This document shows positions 15,966 through 24,165 of a stretch of DNA of 64,000 nucleotides, piece after piece. The stretch comes from Pseudarthrobacter phenanthrenivorans Sphe3 (GTDB taxonomy: Bacteria > Actinomycetota > Actinomycetes > Actinomycetales > Micrococcaceae): positions 4,154,001-4,218,000 of the forward strand of contig NC_015145.1 of assembly GCF_000189535.1 (NCBI RefSeq), given 5' to 3'. A model generated the notes under the pieces. The model saw only the letters and a program-made list of their open reading frames with translations, had not been told where the DNA came from and ran no database searches. The translations under genes and the position numbers were made by a program. The stretch's first letter is position 1. Each line of letters starts with the position of its first letter.

Positions 15966-17006
15966 CTATGGGACAGGCTCGACGTCGTTGGCGTGTTCCA
16001 GCGGGGACGGGGCCTTTGCTGCGTGCGCGCCGTCCGCCACAGGCGCCGCTGCCGGGCCCCGAAGTTCATCAAGGCGGACCAGGATGACGCCGCCCACGAT
16101 CAGCACTCCGCCAAGGAGTTGGATGGCCCCCGGAAGTTCGCCGAGCAGCAGCCATGCCCAGATCACGGCGAAGAGCACCTCGGTCAACGACACGAAGGAC
16201 GCCACCTTGGAGCCCAGCGCGCGCGCCGCCATAATCCCGGATACGTAGGCCAGCACCGTGGCCAGGACCACCAGCCCCGCCAACGAAACCCACCACGGCG
16301 TAACCCAGGGACCCAGGGCGGTATCGGCGGTGCTGAAGGCCATAGGCGCCAGGCCGGTTGCTGCGGCAAGCCACATCACGGCCGCGCCCACCAGGAGCCC
16401 GCCGGATGCCAGCACGATGGGCGGCAGGGAGTCATTCTCCTTGGCGGTGATGAAGAAGTACATGGCCAGGCACACTGCGGCCGCGACACCCCAAAGGACA
16501 CCCACCACATCGATCTTTACGGCACCGGTCAAGTCGAGGACCAGGACCAGGCCGGCGATGGACAGCAGCGTTCCACCGAAGGTCAGGGCCCGGGGCTGTT
16601 TCCGGCTGGCCGCCCACAGCCAGAGCACGATGATCACCGGCGCCAGGTACTCCAGGAGGAGTGCCACCCCCACGGAGAGCCTGGCCACGGCGTTGAAGTA
16701 GAACAGCTGGCAGGCTGCCACGCCCACCAACCCGAAAAGCAGAATGGTCAACCAGTTGTCCCGGAGCTGGTGCCAGCGGCCCTTCAGGGCAGGAATCGCG
16801 GGCACCGCGAGAATCAGGGCCGCGCCGGTGAGCCGGGCAGTTACGGCAGCCCCGGGCGTCCAGCCGGTCTCCAGCAACGCCTTGGCGAAGGATCCAGAGA
16901 GGCCGAAGACCGCGGAAGAGAAGAGGGCGATGCCGAGCCCGGAGGCAACGAAGCTGCGGCCTCCGGCGTGTGGCTGACTGCGCGGACGGCTGGTTGCAGC
17001 GGACAT
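15966..17006 (-). CDS. EamA/DMT-family transporter (RhaT-like)
   Basis: Ten-helix drug/metabolite transporter of 346 residues formed of two EamA halves (GLGIALFSSAVFGLSGSFAKALLETGW ... and GVLWGVAAAVCLAMYFFITAKENDSLPP ...). The second half contains the typical SLTEVLFAVIWAWLLLGELPGAIQLLGGVLIVGGVIL. The ATG at 17006 has GGAGGG at suitable spacing; 17009 is an in-frame alternative. Substrate unknown. It diverges from a CGNR regulator with 72 bp between, an arrangement suggesting that the regulator controls it. Confidence 0.88.
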   Translation of the reverse strand: MSAATSRPRSQPHAGGRSFVASGLGIALFSSAVFGLSGSFAKALLETGWTPGAAVTARLTGAALILAVPAIPALKGRWHQLRDNWLTILLFGLVGVAACQLFYFNAVARLSVGVALLLEYLAPVIIVLWLWAASRKQPRALTFGGTLLSIAGLVLVLDLTGAVKIDVVGVLWGVAAAVCLAMYFFITAKENDSLPPIVLASGGLLVGAAVMWLAAATGLAPMAFSTADTALGPWVTPWWVSLAGLVVLATVLAYVSGIMAARALGSKVASFVSLTEVLFAVIWAWLLLGELPGAIQLLGGVLIVGGVILVRLDELRGPAAAPVADGAHAAKAPSPLEHANDVEPVP

Positions 17007-17078
17007 CATTGCCCTCCTGTCAGGAGTAAAGTGGGGTAATGGTCATGACAGTACGGGAACAGCCTGTAAGGAGTCAAG

Positions 17079-17624
17079 ATGGTTTTTGCACCTGACACTG
17101 AGGTGGCGCTGCGGACCGTGGTGAACCTGATCAACTCCGCGGCGAACGGGGCCGAAGCCCTTGCCACCCCGGCGGACCTGGACCGCTTCCTGGCGGCGGA
17201 AGGCTTTACCGGTTCCCGGACCCGGGACGGCGCGGAGCTGGAAAGCGTGCGGCAACTGCGCGGGCAGCTGGCGGAACTGTGGACTGCGGATGAAGAATCG
17301 GCCGTCCGGACGGTGAACCGCCTGCTGCGTGAGGCACGGGCCCTGCCCCAACTGGTTAAGCACGACGAGTGGGACTGGCACCTGCATGCCACCACCCCCG
17401 AGGCCCCTCTGGTGGACAGGATGAGCACAGAGGCGGCGATGGCACTGGCGGACGTCATCCGCGGCAAGGAGATGGACCGGATGCGCACCTGCGAAGCCGA
17501 GGATTGCGACGCTGCGGTATTGGACCTTAGCCGGAACCGGTCTAAGCGGTACTGCGACACCGGCAACTGCGCCAACCGGGCGCACGTTGCCGCCTACCGG
17601 GCCCGGCAGGCAGCCTCCAGCTAG
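17079..17624 (+). CDS. CGNR zinc-finger / ABATE-domain putative transcriptional regulator
   Basis: Protein of 181 residues. The N-terminal ABATE-like region (TEVALRTVVNLINSA) is followed by a C-terminal zinc-binding CGNR motif: C-x4-C in RTCEAEDCDAAVLDLSRNRSKRYCDTGNCANRAHVAAYRAR, here with CANR in place of CGNR. The family is thought to bind a small molecule and DNA. AAGGAG ribosome-binding site. Divergent from the EamA transporter and probably its regulator. Its TAG stop overlaps the stop of the converging gene as CTAG. Confidence 0.88.
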   Translation: MVFAPDTEVALRTVVNLINSAANGAEALATPADLDRFLAAEGFTGSRTRDGAELESVRQLRGQLAELWTADEESAVRTVNRLLREARALPQLVKHDEWDWHLHATTPEAPLVDRMSTEAAMALADVIRGKEMDRMRTCEAEDCDAAVLDLSRNRSKRYCDTGNCANRAHVAAYRARQAASS

Positions 17625-17983
17625 CGGTTGTCCCGGGGTTCCTGCCCGTCAGCCGGTGCAGCGGGGCCCTGGGTGCTGCCCGGGGCGCCGAAGCCATGGG
17701 AAGGCTTTCGTGCTGAACTGAGGTTTACTCCCGAACCCTTGCCCAGGTGCTCGGCATTCTCCTTGTGGCTCATTGAGAGCATGGCAGCCACCACAAGCGT
17801 GACAATGAAAGCGATGCCTGCGGCAGTGAAAGCCAGGTCGAAACGGGGGGCGCGTGCACTGCCGCCCGAGGCAAAGACCACCACGGCCAGGAAGGCCACC
17901 ACTGCCCAGAACGCAGAGAACATCAGCGGGCCCTTCACCGAGGTCCGCAGCTTGCGCGGTTTTCCCTGATGCTGGTCTGCCAC
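17621..17983 (-). CDS. Small two-helix membrane protein, hypothetical
   Basis: 120 residues: basic N-terminus (KPRKLRTSVKGPL), helix 1 (FSAFWAVVAFLAVVVFASG), helix 2 (FDLAFTAAGIAFIVTLVVAAML), then a hydrophilic, Gly/Ser/Pro-rich cytoplasmic or extracytoplasmic tail. No family recognised. GTG start at 17983 with GGAGG seven bases upstream. Convergent with the CGNR gene; the two stop codons share CTAG. Confidence 0.7.
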   Translation of the reverse strand: MADQHQGKPRKLRTSVKGPLMFSAFWAVVAFLAVVVFASGGSARAPRFDLAFTAAGIAFIVTLVVAAMLSMSHKENAEHLGKGSGVNLSSARKPSHGFGAPGSTQGPAAPADGQEPRDNR

Positions 17984-18088
17984 GGTGATTCCTCCCTGCA
18001 GGCGGCACGCAGGCCGGCCTGGTTTTCCAGTATTGCGGTGGTTTGCCCGGCAAAATTTCTACAAGAAGTAGAACCGCGCTTTCCTAGT

Positions 18089-18679
18089 TTACGGCTTTCC
18101 TGCAGCACTGCGGGCATCGTGCCGAAGCGTCAGCCCGGAAAGTACCCACAAAACGCCCGAAATAATCGCGCCTCCACCCACCACACCCAGCAGGGCGTGG
18201 GCGCCCAGGCTGATGAAGAAAGGCAGGACGGCTGCGGTGCCAAGGCCCACTACTCCGGACGCGATCCAATCGCGGGCCAGTACATGGCGCCCGCGCAGGG
18301 TCAGCCCGCACGCGAGTTCCAGGGCCCCCGCCACCCCCAGCCCCGCGGCTGCCACCACACCAAACACGAGGTCGCCGTGCAGCAGCACCAGGGAGAATCC
18401 GGCGCCTGCCAGCACGGCGCCTGCGGCGGAGAGCATTTTGCCCGGCGCCGCATCCCGCTGGAATCCTGTTGCCCCAACGCTCCTGAGCAGCAGCGCGCCC
18501 GTGGCCAGAAGATACAGCCCCCCGGCCCATCCCATGACCTCCACGGACGGGGCGGCCCAGAATATGGTCACCGCGCCGAACACCAGGGCTGCCACGGAAC
18601 GGAGCAGGACCGGCTGCCACAGATCCGGCCGGGGGTTGGTTCCGGGAGCGGTGCCTGCGGGTGTCCTTGGTTGCGTCAC
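18089..18679 (-). CDS. DUF308/HdeD-like six-helix membrane protein
   Basis: 196 residues with three pairs of hydrophobic helices, a proline-rich soluble N-terminus and short loops (LLRSVAALVFGAVTIFWAAPSVEVMGW, LVFGVVAAAGLGVAGALELACGL, WIASGVVGLGTAAVLPFFI). The repeated helix-pair pattern fits the DUF308 (acid-resistance HdeD) superfamily; precise function unknown. It follows the MATE gene on the same strand by 55 bp. Confidence 0.72.
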   Translation of the reverse strand: MTQPRTPAGTAPGTNPRPDLWQPVLLRSVAALVFGAVTIFWAAPSVEVMGWAGGLYLLATGALLLRSVGATGFQRDAAPGKMLSAAGAVLAGAGFSLVLLHGDLVFGVVAAAGLGVAGALELACGLTLRGRHVLARDWIASGVVGLGTAAVLPFFISLGAHALLGVVGGGAIISGVLWVLSGLTLRHDARSAAGKP

Positions 18680-18734
18680 CGGTCCAGTTTAGTAGCGGCA
18701 GGGACGCGGGTAGAACCTGGAACGGAATCGGGCC

Positions 18735-20087
18735 CTAGTCCGAGCCGAGCACCATCCACCGGTCGGAGCGGGCCCGGAGGCCCAGGGTAAGGGCACGGGC
18801 CGCCATATATCCAAGCGCAAAGGCCGCCCACAGCCAGCCCAGGCCAGCCGCGCCCGGCAGGCCCAGTACCGCCACCGCAACCAGCATGGGCAGGTAGGCT
18901 GCCAGGTTCGCCAGCCCAGCCAACGCAAGGTATCTCGCGTCGCCGGCACCGATCAGCACACCGTCCAGCACGAAGACATAGCCTGCAACCGGCTGGCCGG
19001 CAGCGACGACCCAGAGGGCAAGGGCCAGGACGGCCTGCACCTCGGGATCGGAGGTGAAGAGGCGCCCGGCAAAGGGCGCCGCAAGGGCTAGCAGCACCCC
19101 GGTCACCACACCGAATCCCAGTCCCCAGCGGACCATGGTTCCCGTCAGGAGACGCGCCTTGAGGGCGTTTGACGCGCCTAGTTCCTTGCCGATCAGGGCC
19201 TGGGCGGCAATGGCCAGGGCGTCCAGGGCGAAGGCCAGGAAAGAAAAGATGGTCATGGCCAGTTGGTGGGCGGCCAGGTTCACGGCGCCCTGCGCCGTGA
19301 CAACCAGCACCGTGGCCAGGATGGCAACCCGGAGACTGAGCGTGCGCAGCATCAGCCACGATCCCACCCGGGTCATGCTTCGGATCCCCCGCCAGTTCGG
19401 CGCCAGCGGCACCCCGTGGCGGACGGCATTTTGCCGGACTATCACCAGATACACGGCAGCCATCGCCCACTGTGCCACGCTGGTTCCCACGGCCGAGCCC
19501 GTGACGGACCAGCCAAGCCCGTACACCAGCCACAGGTTCAGGACGATGTTCAGGCCGAATCCGGACGTGGCCACCAGCAGCGGCGTTCGAGTGTCCTGCA
19601 TTCCGCGGAGCAGGCCGGTACCCGCAAAGATCAGGAGCATTGCCACCAGCCCTGGCATGGACCAGCGGAGATAGTCCACGGCGAAGGTGCGGACCTCCCC
19701 CTCGGCCCCCAGGAGGCCGATCAGCGGGTCCGCGGCCAGGAAGCCCGCCACGGCGAGGACCAGGCCCAGCAGCAGTGCCAGCCACACGCCGTCGCGCCCG
19801 GCCGCCAGGGCCTTTCCCCACTGGCCGTCACCCATTGCGCGGGCCACGGCAGGAGTCGTGGAATAGGCAAGGAAGACCATCAGGCCGACGGCGGTGTGCA
19901 GCACGGCGGATGCGAGCCCCACGCCAGCCAGCTGTGCCACGCCAAGGTGGCCCACGATGGCTGAATCCGCGAGCAGGAACAACGGTTCCGCCACCAGGGC
20001 ACCGAAGGCAGGAACGGCCAGCCGAAGGATCTCGCGGCTCTGTCCCTTGTGCGGCACGGCAGTATCGGGGGCAGGTAAGCGGGGCAC
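18735..20087 (-). CDS. MATE-family efflux transporter (DinF type)
   Basis: Twelve-helix multidrug/toxin exporter of 450 residues in two six-helix halves. The N-terminal half shows LAVPAFGALVAEPLFLLADSAIVGHLG and GLLRGMQDTRTPLLVA, typical of the DinF branch of actinobacteria. GTG start at 20087. A TAGGCT hexamer (the common actinobacterial -10) lies at 20094-20099 on this strand, seven bases before the start codon, which suggests a leaderless transcript. Divergent from the DoxX gene with a palindromic operator between them. Confidence 0.9.
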   Translation of the reverse strand: MPRLPAPDTAVPHKGQSREILRLAVPAFGALVAEPLFLLADSAIVGHLGVAQLAGVGLASAVLHTAVGLMVFLAYSTTPAVARAMGDGQWGKALAAGRDGVWLALLLGLVLAVAGFLAADPLIGLLGAEGEVRTFAVDYLRWSMPGLVAMLLIFAGTGLLRGMQDTRTPLLVATSGFGLNIVLNLWLVYGLGWSVTGSAVGTSVAQWAMAAVYLVIVRQNAVRHGVPLAPNWRGIRSMTRVGSWLMLRTLSLRVAILATVLVVTAQGAVNLAAHQLAMTIFSFLAFALDALAIAAQALIGKELGASNALKARLLTGTMVRWGLGFGVVTGVLLALAAPFAGRLFTSDPEVQAVLALALWVVAAGQPVAGYVFVLDGVLIGAGDARYLALAGLANLAAYLPMLVAVAVLGLPGAAGLGWLWAAFALGYMAARALTLGLRARSDRWMVLGSD

Positions 20088-20151
20088 GCTGCCAGCCTAA
20101 TCTGCCCGCCGGGGATGGCCAGCCGGACATGACAAGGGACACAATGTGACG

Positions 20152-20177
20152 CAAATAGTTGACTCTTCAAGTATTTG
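20152..20177. promoter_or_regulatory. 26-bp palindromic operator upstream of doxX-like gene
   Basis: Near-perfect dyad CAAATA-N1-TTGA-N4-TCAA-N1-TATTTG. All 20 defined positions are symmetrical. The form (TTGA-N4-TCAA core with TA-rich flanks) is that of a winged-helix regulator of MarR/HxlR type, which often controls DoxX genes. It overlaps a TTGACT -35-like hexamer (20159-20164) 18 bp before the DoxX start. The regulator is not encoded in the window. Confidence 0.75.
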
Positions 20178-20194
20178 TCGGAAACACTGGAGCC

Positions 20195-20629
20195 ATGAAC
20201 CAGTCACGACTTACCACCACAGCCATCACCGCCCTCCGCATCATCCTCGGTTTCCTGTTTGCAGCCCACGGCTGGCAGAAGTTCAACGAATGGACGATCG
20301 CTGGCACGCAGGCTTCCTTCGCCAAAATGGGCGTGCCGGCCGCGGAAATTGCAGCACCCGCCATCGCCGTGCTCGAATTCGCCGGGGGCATCGCCCTGAT
20401 CCTGGGAATCTTCACCCGCGTGATTGCGGCCCTCCTGGTCCTTGACATGCTTGGGGCACTGGTCCTGGTGCACGGCCCCGCCGGTGTCTTCGCGGCAAAC
20501 GGCGGCTACGAGCTGGTGCTGCTCCTCGCCGCAGCAGCCTTCGCCCTGGCCCTGACCGGCGCGGGCCGGCTCTCTGTGGACCGCGCCCTCTTCGGGCGCA
20601 GCAATTCCAGGCTGGCCGTCCTGGCCTGA
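20195..20629 (+). CDS. DoxX family membrane protein
   Basis: Four-helix inner-membrane protein of 144 residues with the DoxX hallmark ALRIILGFLFAAHGWQKFNEW near the N-terminus and GMVEF-like FAGGIALILGIFTRVIAALLVLDMLGA in the middle. Members are linked to redox or oxidative-stress functions; the substrate is not known. ATG 20195 is chosen because it begins just before the first helix; the upstream part of the frame lies in the operator. Predicted to be repressed through the palindrome immediately upstream. Confidence 0.87.
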   Translation: MNQSRLTTTAITALRIILGFLFAAHGWQKFNEWTIAGTQASFAKMGVPAAEIAAPAIAVLEFAGGIALILGIFTRVIAALLVLDMLGALVLVHGPAGVFAANGGYELVLLLAAAAFALALTGAGRLSVDRALFGRSNSRLAVLA

Positions 20630-20658
20630 CCATCCGCGTCCGGCCAGCGGGAAACGTC

Positions 20659-20698
20659 CGACGGCGGGTGGGGCACCCAGGTGCCCCACTCGCCGTCG
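20659..20698 (+). terminator. Long stem-loop after doxX-like gene
   Basis: An 18-bp stem (20659-20676 with 20681-20698, one G-U pair) and 4-base loop CCAG, followed by CGCTTTAT. It stands 30 bp after the DoxX stop and probably ends that transcript; the weak T run makes efficiency uncertain. Confidence 0.72.
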
Positions 20699-20849
20699 CG
20701 CTTTATCACCACCGGTCCGCCACATCCCCGAGGTCGCGGGAAAGCTGCGGTTTCGCCATTCCGGAACGGCGACGTAGGCGCGTTCCGGCGATCGCGGTGC
20801 GGCACCGCCCGAACCGGCGGGTAACCGCCGGCGTCAGTATGATCGCACC

Positions 20850-21821
20850 ATGACCGAGACCCATGCCGCCAACTCCGTGACCCTCCGCTTCCTGGCCGCG
20901 CCCATGGACGTGGGACACAGCGGCTCCGTGGATGCCGGAACCGTCCTGGAGTGGGTGGACAAGGCCGCCTACGCTGCGGCCGTGGGCTGGGCAAAGTCCT
21001 ACTGTGTCACCGCCTATGTGGGTAACATCCATTTCGCCGACCCCGTGAACAGCGGGGATATGGTGGAAGTTGAAGCCACCATCGTCTACACGGGCCGGTC
21101 ATCGATGCACATCCGCACCGTGGTTTCCTCCGGCGATCCCAAAGGTGGGCCGGCCACCATGCGCAGCCAGTGCATGGTGATCTTCGTGGCTGTGGGAGAG
21201 GACGGAAAACCCATCCCCGTGAAGCAGTTCGAGCCCGCCACCCTTGAAGAGATTGAAGAGCGGGATCACGCCGTTGCCCGGATCAAGGTGCGGGAACAAA
21301 TCGTTGAAGCCATGAACGGCCAGGAATACACCGACGCCGGCACGGCCGAAAGGGTAACCCTGCGCTTCATGGCTGCCCCCACGGACGTCAACTGGGGCGG
21401 CAAGGTCCACGGCGGGATCGTCATGAAGTGGATCGACGAGGCCGCTTACGTGTGCGCCTCCCGCTACTGCGGCATGGATACCGTGGCAGTGTTTTCCGGT
21501 GGCGTCCGGTTCTACCGGCCACTGCTGATCGGCCACGTGGTGGAGGTGGAGGCACGCCTCGTGTACACGGGGACCAAAGGCATGCACATTGCAGTACATG
21601 TCCGCTCGGGCGATCCCAAGAGCCGCGAAATGAACCTCACCACCTACTGCCTGACGGTCATGGTGGCTCGTGACGCCCAGGGGAACTCCGTTCCGGTCCC
21701 CCCATGGGTGCCGGCCAGCGAGGAGGACAAGAGGCTGCACGCACACGCCCGCGAGCTGCTGGAAATCCGGGGCACCGCCCCGGGCAACCGCCTGCCCAAC
21801 CACCTGCTGAAGCAGGGCTGA
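20850..21821 (+). CDS. Acyl-CoA thioesterase with two hotdog domains
   Basis: Cytosolic acyl-CoA hydrolase of 323 residues composed of two BACH-like hotdog repeats: VTLRFLAAPMDVGHSGSVDAGTVLEWVDKAAY at about 10-42 and VTLRFMAAPTDVNWGGKVHGGIVMKWIDEAAY at about 168-200. Each is followed by VEVEA..VYTG and a ..M.I...V.SGDPK strand. The active aspartate helix (W-V/I-D-K/E-A-A-Y) is present in both, but the two differ at GSVDAG versus GKVHGG, consistent with the usual split active site. ATG 20850. Stands alone, convergent with dnaB. Confidence 0.9.
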   Translation: MTETHAANSVTLRFLAAPMDVGHSGSVDAGTVLEWVDKAAYAAAVGWAKSYCVTAYVGNIHFADPVNSGDMVEVEATIVYTGRSSMHIRTVVSSGDPKGGPATMRSQCMVIFVAVGEDGKPIPVKQFEPATLEEIEERDHAVARIKVREQIVEAMNGQEYTDAGTAERVTLRFMAAPTDVNWGGKVHGGIVMKWIDEAAYVCASRYCGMDTVAVFSGGVRFYRPLLIGHVVEVEARLVYTGTKGMHIAVHVRSGDPKSREMNLTTYCLTVMVARDAQGNSVPVPPWVPASEEDKRLHAHARELLEIRGTAPGNRLPNHLLKQG

Positions 21822-21848
21822 GCCGCCGGCGCACCGGCTGAGCGGGTG

Positions 21849-23231
21849 CTAGAAGCCGCCCCCGCCGGCGTCGGCCGCCATGTTGGCGAACCGGGAGTAG
21901 TGGCCCTGGAAGGCGACCACAATATCCTTCGTGGGGCCGTTACGGTGTTTGGCAACCAGGATGTCAGCTTCACCGGCGCGCGGTGATTCCTTGTCGTAGA
22001 CATCCTCGCGGTGGAGCAGGATCACCATGTCCGCATCCTGCTCGATGGAGCCGGATTCGCGGAGGTCCGAGACCATGGGCCGCTTGTCCTGGCGTTGCTC
22101 GGATCCACGGTTCAGCTGCGACAGCGCGATGACCGGGACCTGCAGCTCCTTGGCCAGGAGCTTCAGCGCACGAGAGAACTCGGACACTTCCTGCTGGCGG
22201 GATTCAACCTTCTTGCCCGAGCTCATGAGCTGCAGGTAGTCGAGGATGACGAGCTTGAGGTCGTGCTGCTGCTTCAGGCGCCTGCACTTGGCGCGGATCT
22301 CCATCAGGGACATGTTGGGGCTGTCATCAATGAAGAGCGGGGCATCGTTCATCCTGCCCATGGTGGTGGCGATCTTGGACCACTGCTCGTCCTTGATGGT
22401 TCCCTTGCGCAGGTCCTGCAGACCGATGGTTGCCTCTGCGGAGAGGAGACGCATGGCGATTTCATTCCGGCCCATTTCCAGCGAAAACATCACGGTGGCC
22501 AGGTTGTTCTTGATGGCGGCGGAGCGCGCAAAATCAAGGGCAAACGTGGACTTACCCACGGCGGGGCGGGCGGCGATGACAATCATCTGGCCGGGGTGGA
22601 GGCCGTGCGTCAGCTCGTCCAGTTCGTAGAAGCCGGTGGGAACGCCGGTCATGCCTTCACCGCGGTGGCCGGATGCCTCGATCTCGTCCACGGTGGACTC
22701 CATGACGTCCTTGAGGACCACGTAGTCCTCCGCGGTGCGCCTTTCGGCGACGGCGTACACCTCGGCCTGGGCCTGGTTCACCAGGTCCTCCACCTCGCCG
22801 TCTGACCCGTAGCCCAGCTGGACGATCTTGGTGCCGGCGTTGACGAGGCGGCGCAGGACAGCCCGTTCAGCTACGATTTCGGCGTAATACCCGGCGTTGG
22901 CAGCCGTGGGGACGGTCTGGATCAGCTCGTGAAGGTACGCAGGCCCGCCGATCCTGTTGATCTCGGCGCGTTTGGTCAGTTCGTCCGAAACCGTCACTGC
23001 GTCCGCGGGCTCACCCCGGCCGTAGAGATCGATGATGGCTTCATAGATGGTCTCGTGGGCGGGGCGGTAGAAATCCTGCCCGCGGAGAATCTCAACAACA
23101 TCCGCGATTGCATCCTTGGACAGCATCATGCCGCCCAGGACGGATTGCTCTGCCGGGATATCCTGCGGGGGCTTCCGGCTCGCGTCCGATCCGCGGGTTG
23201 TTTCGACCGGGTCCAGATGCGCGATTGACAA
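21849..23231 (-). CDS. dnaB: Replicative DNA helicase DnaB
   Basis: Hexameric helicase of 460 residues that unwinds DNA at the replication fork and recruits primase. N-terminal domain (IPAEQSVLGGMMLSKDAIADVVEIL) and RecA-like C-terminal domain with Walker A ARPAVGKST (221-229), Walker B region LKLVILDYLQLM and the arginine-finger segment QDKRPMVSDLRESGSIEQDADMV. No intein interrupts it. It lies downstream of rpsF-ssb-rpsR-rplI in the same direction, the usual actinobacterial order, but separated here by several accessory genes and a DnaA-box-rich spacer. Confidence 0.96.
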   Translation of the reverse strand: MSIAHLDPVETTRGSDASRKPPQDIPAEQSVLGGMMLSKDAIADVVEILRGQDFYRPAHETIYEAIIDLYGRGEPADAVTVSDELTKRAEINRIGGPAYLHELIQTVPTAANAGYYAEIVAERAVLRRLVNAGTKIVQLGYGSDGEVEDLVNQAQAEVYAVAERRTAEDYVVLKDVMESTVDEIEASGHRGEGMTGVPTGFYELDELTHGLHPGQMIVIAARPAVGKSTFALDFARSAAIKNNLATVMFSLEMGRNEIAMRLLSAEATIGLQDLRKGTIKDEQWSKIATTMGRMNDAPLFIDDSPNMSLMEIRAKCRRLKQQHDLKLVILDYLQLMSSGKKVESRQQEVSEFSRALKLLAKELQVPVIALSQLNRGSEQRQDKRPMVSDLRESGSIEQDADMVILLHREDVYDKESPRAGEADILVAKHRNGPTKDIVVAFQGHYSRFANMAADAGGGGF

Positions 23232-23887
23232 AGCTGCCGTCCTCCATGTGATCCGGGACCCGCCCGGGACTTAAACATCCTGCCGTGGCGTTGCCGGCAA
23301 GCCGTGCACCGCTACCTGTTCAGGTGTACCAGCGGGGTCTGACAACGGAGTGCGGCCAGCCGCCCGTGGCGGGAACAACGAGAGTTATCCCCATATCCAC
23401 AGGTTTTCCACAACGGCCCTTTTTCTGGTTCCCGTCGATCCACCTGGCTGCTCTTTCGACAGCGAGCCGGGGTCTCCGAGGCCCTGAAGAACAGGCACTC
23501 CGCTACGCTAGCCCCCTTGGCTCCAGCCACCAAGCCAGCATGCCGGCTGGGCTGTGGATAACCTGTGCACTAAGTGGCATAGCTTGTGCACAGCCTGTGG
23601 GAAAGGCTGTGGAAACTAAAAAAGTTTGCTGCACCACGAGGCCTTGACCTGCGGAAACACTACTTCAAGCATGTGGAGTAAATATTTCTTTCCGGGAATT
23701 TCATCCACAGCCTGACGCGCCGGCTATGGGCAAAACCGTAGGCCCCTCTGTCCAGTGACCCAGTTCATGCAGGCCCCGACCCTGCCGCCAACATTCTCTT
23801 CCCGGATCCCTTTCTGCGGCAGGCGGGCCAATATGCGCACAGGTGAATATTGCTGTGGATAAAGGCGATCTGGCATAAGCTCTATGT
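23232..23887. other. Non-coding spacer upstream of dnaB with a cluster of DnaA-box-like 9-mers
   Basis: About 656 bp with no credible gene. It holds two perfect TGTGGATAA sites (23553-23561, 23854-23862) and several one-mismatch sites: TTATCCCCA 23385-23393, ATATCCACA 23393-23401, TTTTCCACA 23404-23412, TCATCCACA 23701-23709. Weaker ones are TGTGGGAAA 23596-23604 and TGTGGAAAC 23608-23616. AT-rich patches (AAACTAAAAAAGTTT at 23613-23627, TAAATATTT near 23679) sit among them. It must include the dnaB promoter and may bind DnaA. Confidence 0.7.
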
Positions 23888-24163
23888 ATGGGCGAACTGC
23901 TGCTGGTACTGCTGCCGGCACTTGTTTTGGCGGCGCTCATCTGGGGGCTGGCCACGGCCCTCAGTCCGCGCGATTCGGGCGTGTCCGAAGCCGAAAAGCA
24001 CCAGCGCGACCTTGCCGAGCGCTCGGCCCGGCACTACGCCGCGCAGGTCCAGGCTGCGACGGATGCGCGGGCGCGCCTTGAGGCCAAGACGCGGCCAAGC
24101 CAGAACGCCCAGGCGATGCAATCAGACCTCGCCAAGACCAGGAAGTACACAGAACGGCTTTGA
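23888..24163 (+). CDS. Small membrane-anchored helical protein, hypothetical
   Basis: 91 residues: an N-terminal membrane helix (LLLVLLPALVLAALIWGLATAL) followed by a highly charged, alanine/arginine/glutamate-rich helix likely to form a coiled coil (EAEKHQRDLAERSARHYAAQVQAATDARARLEAK). No family recognised; the layout resembles short membrane-tethered scaffolds. No obvious ribosome-binding site. The stop overlaps or abuts the next gene (TTGA or ATG three bases later), so the two are coupled. Confidence 0.62.
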   Translation: MGELLLVLLPALVLAALIWGLATALSPRDSGVSEAEKHQRDLAERSARHYAAQVQAATDARARLEAKTRPSQNAQAMQSDLAKTRKYTERL

Positions 24164-24165
24164 AA

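Noticed and set aside
23285..23647. Possible 120-aa gene in the spacer upstream of dnaB
   Set aside because: No ribosome-binding site, erratic composition, and it runs across the DnaA-box-like sites.
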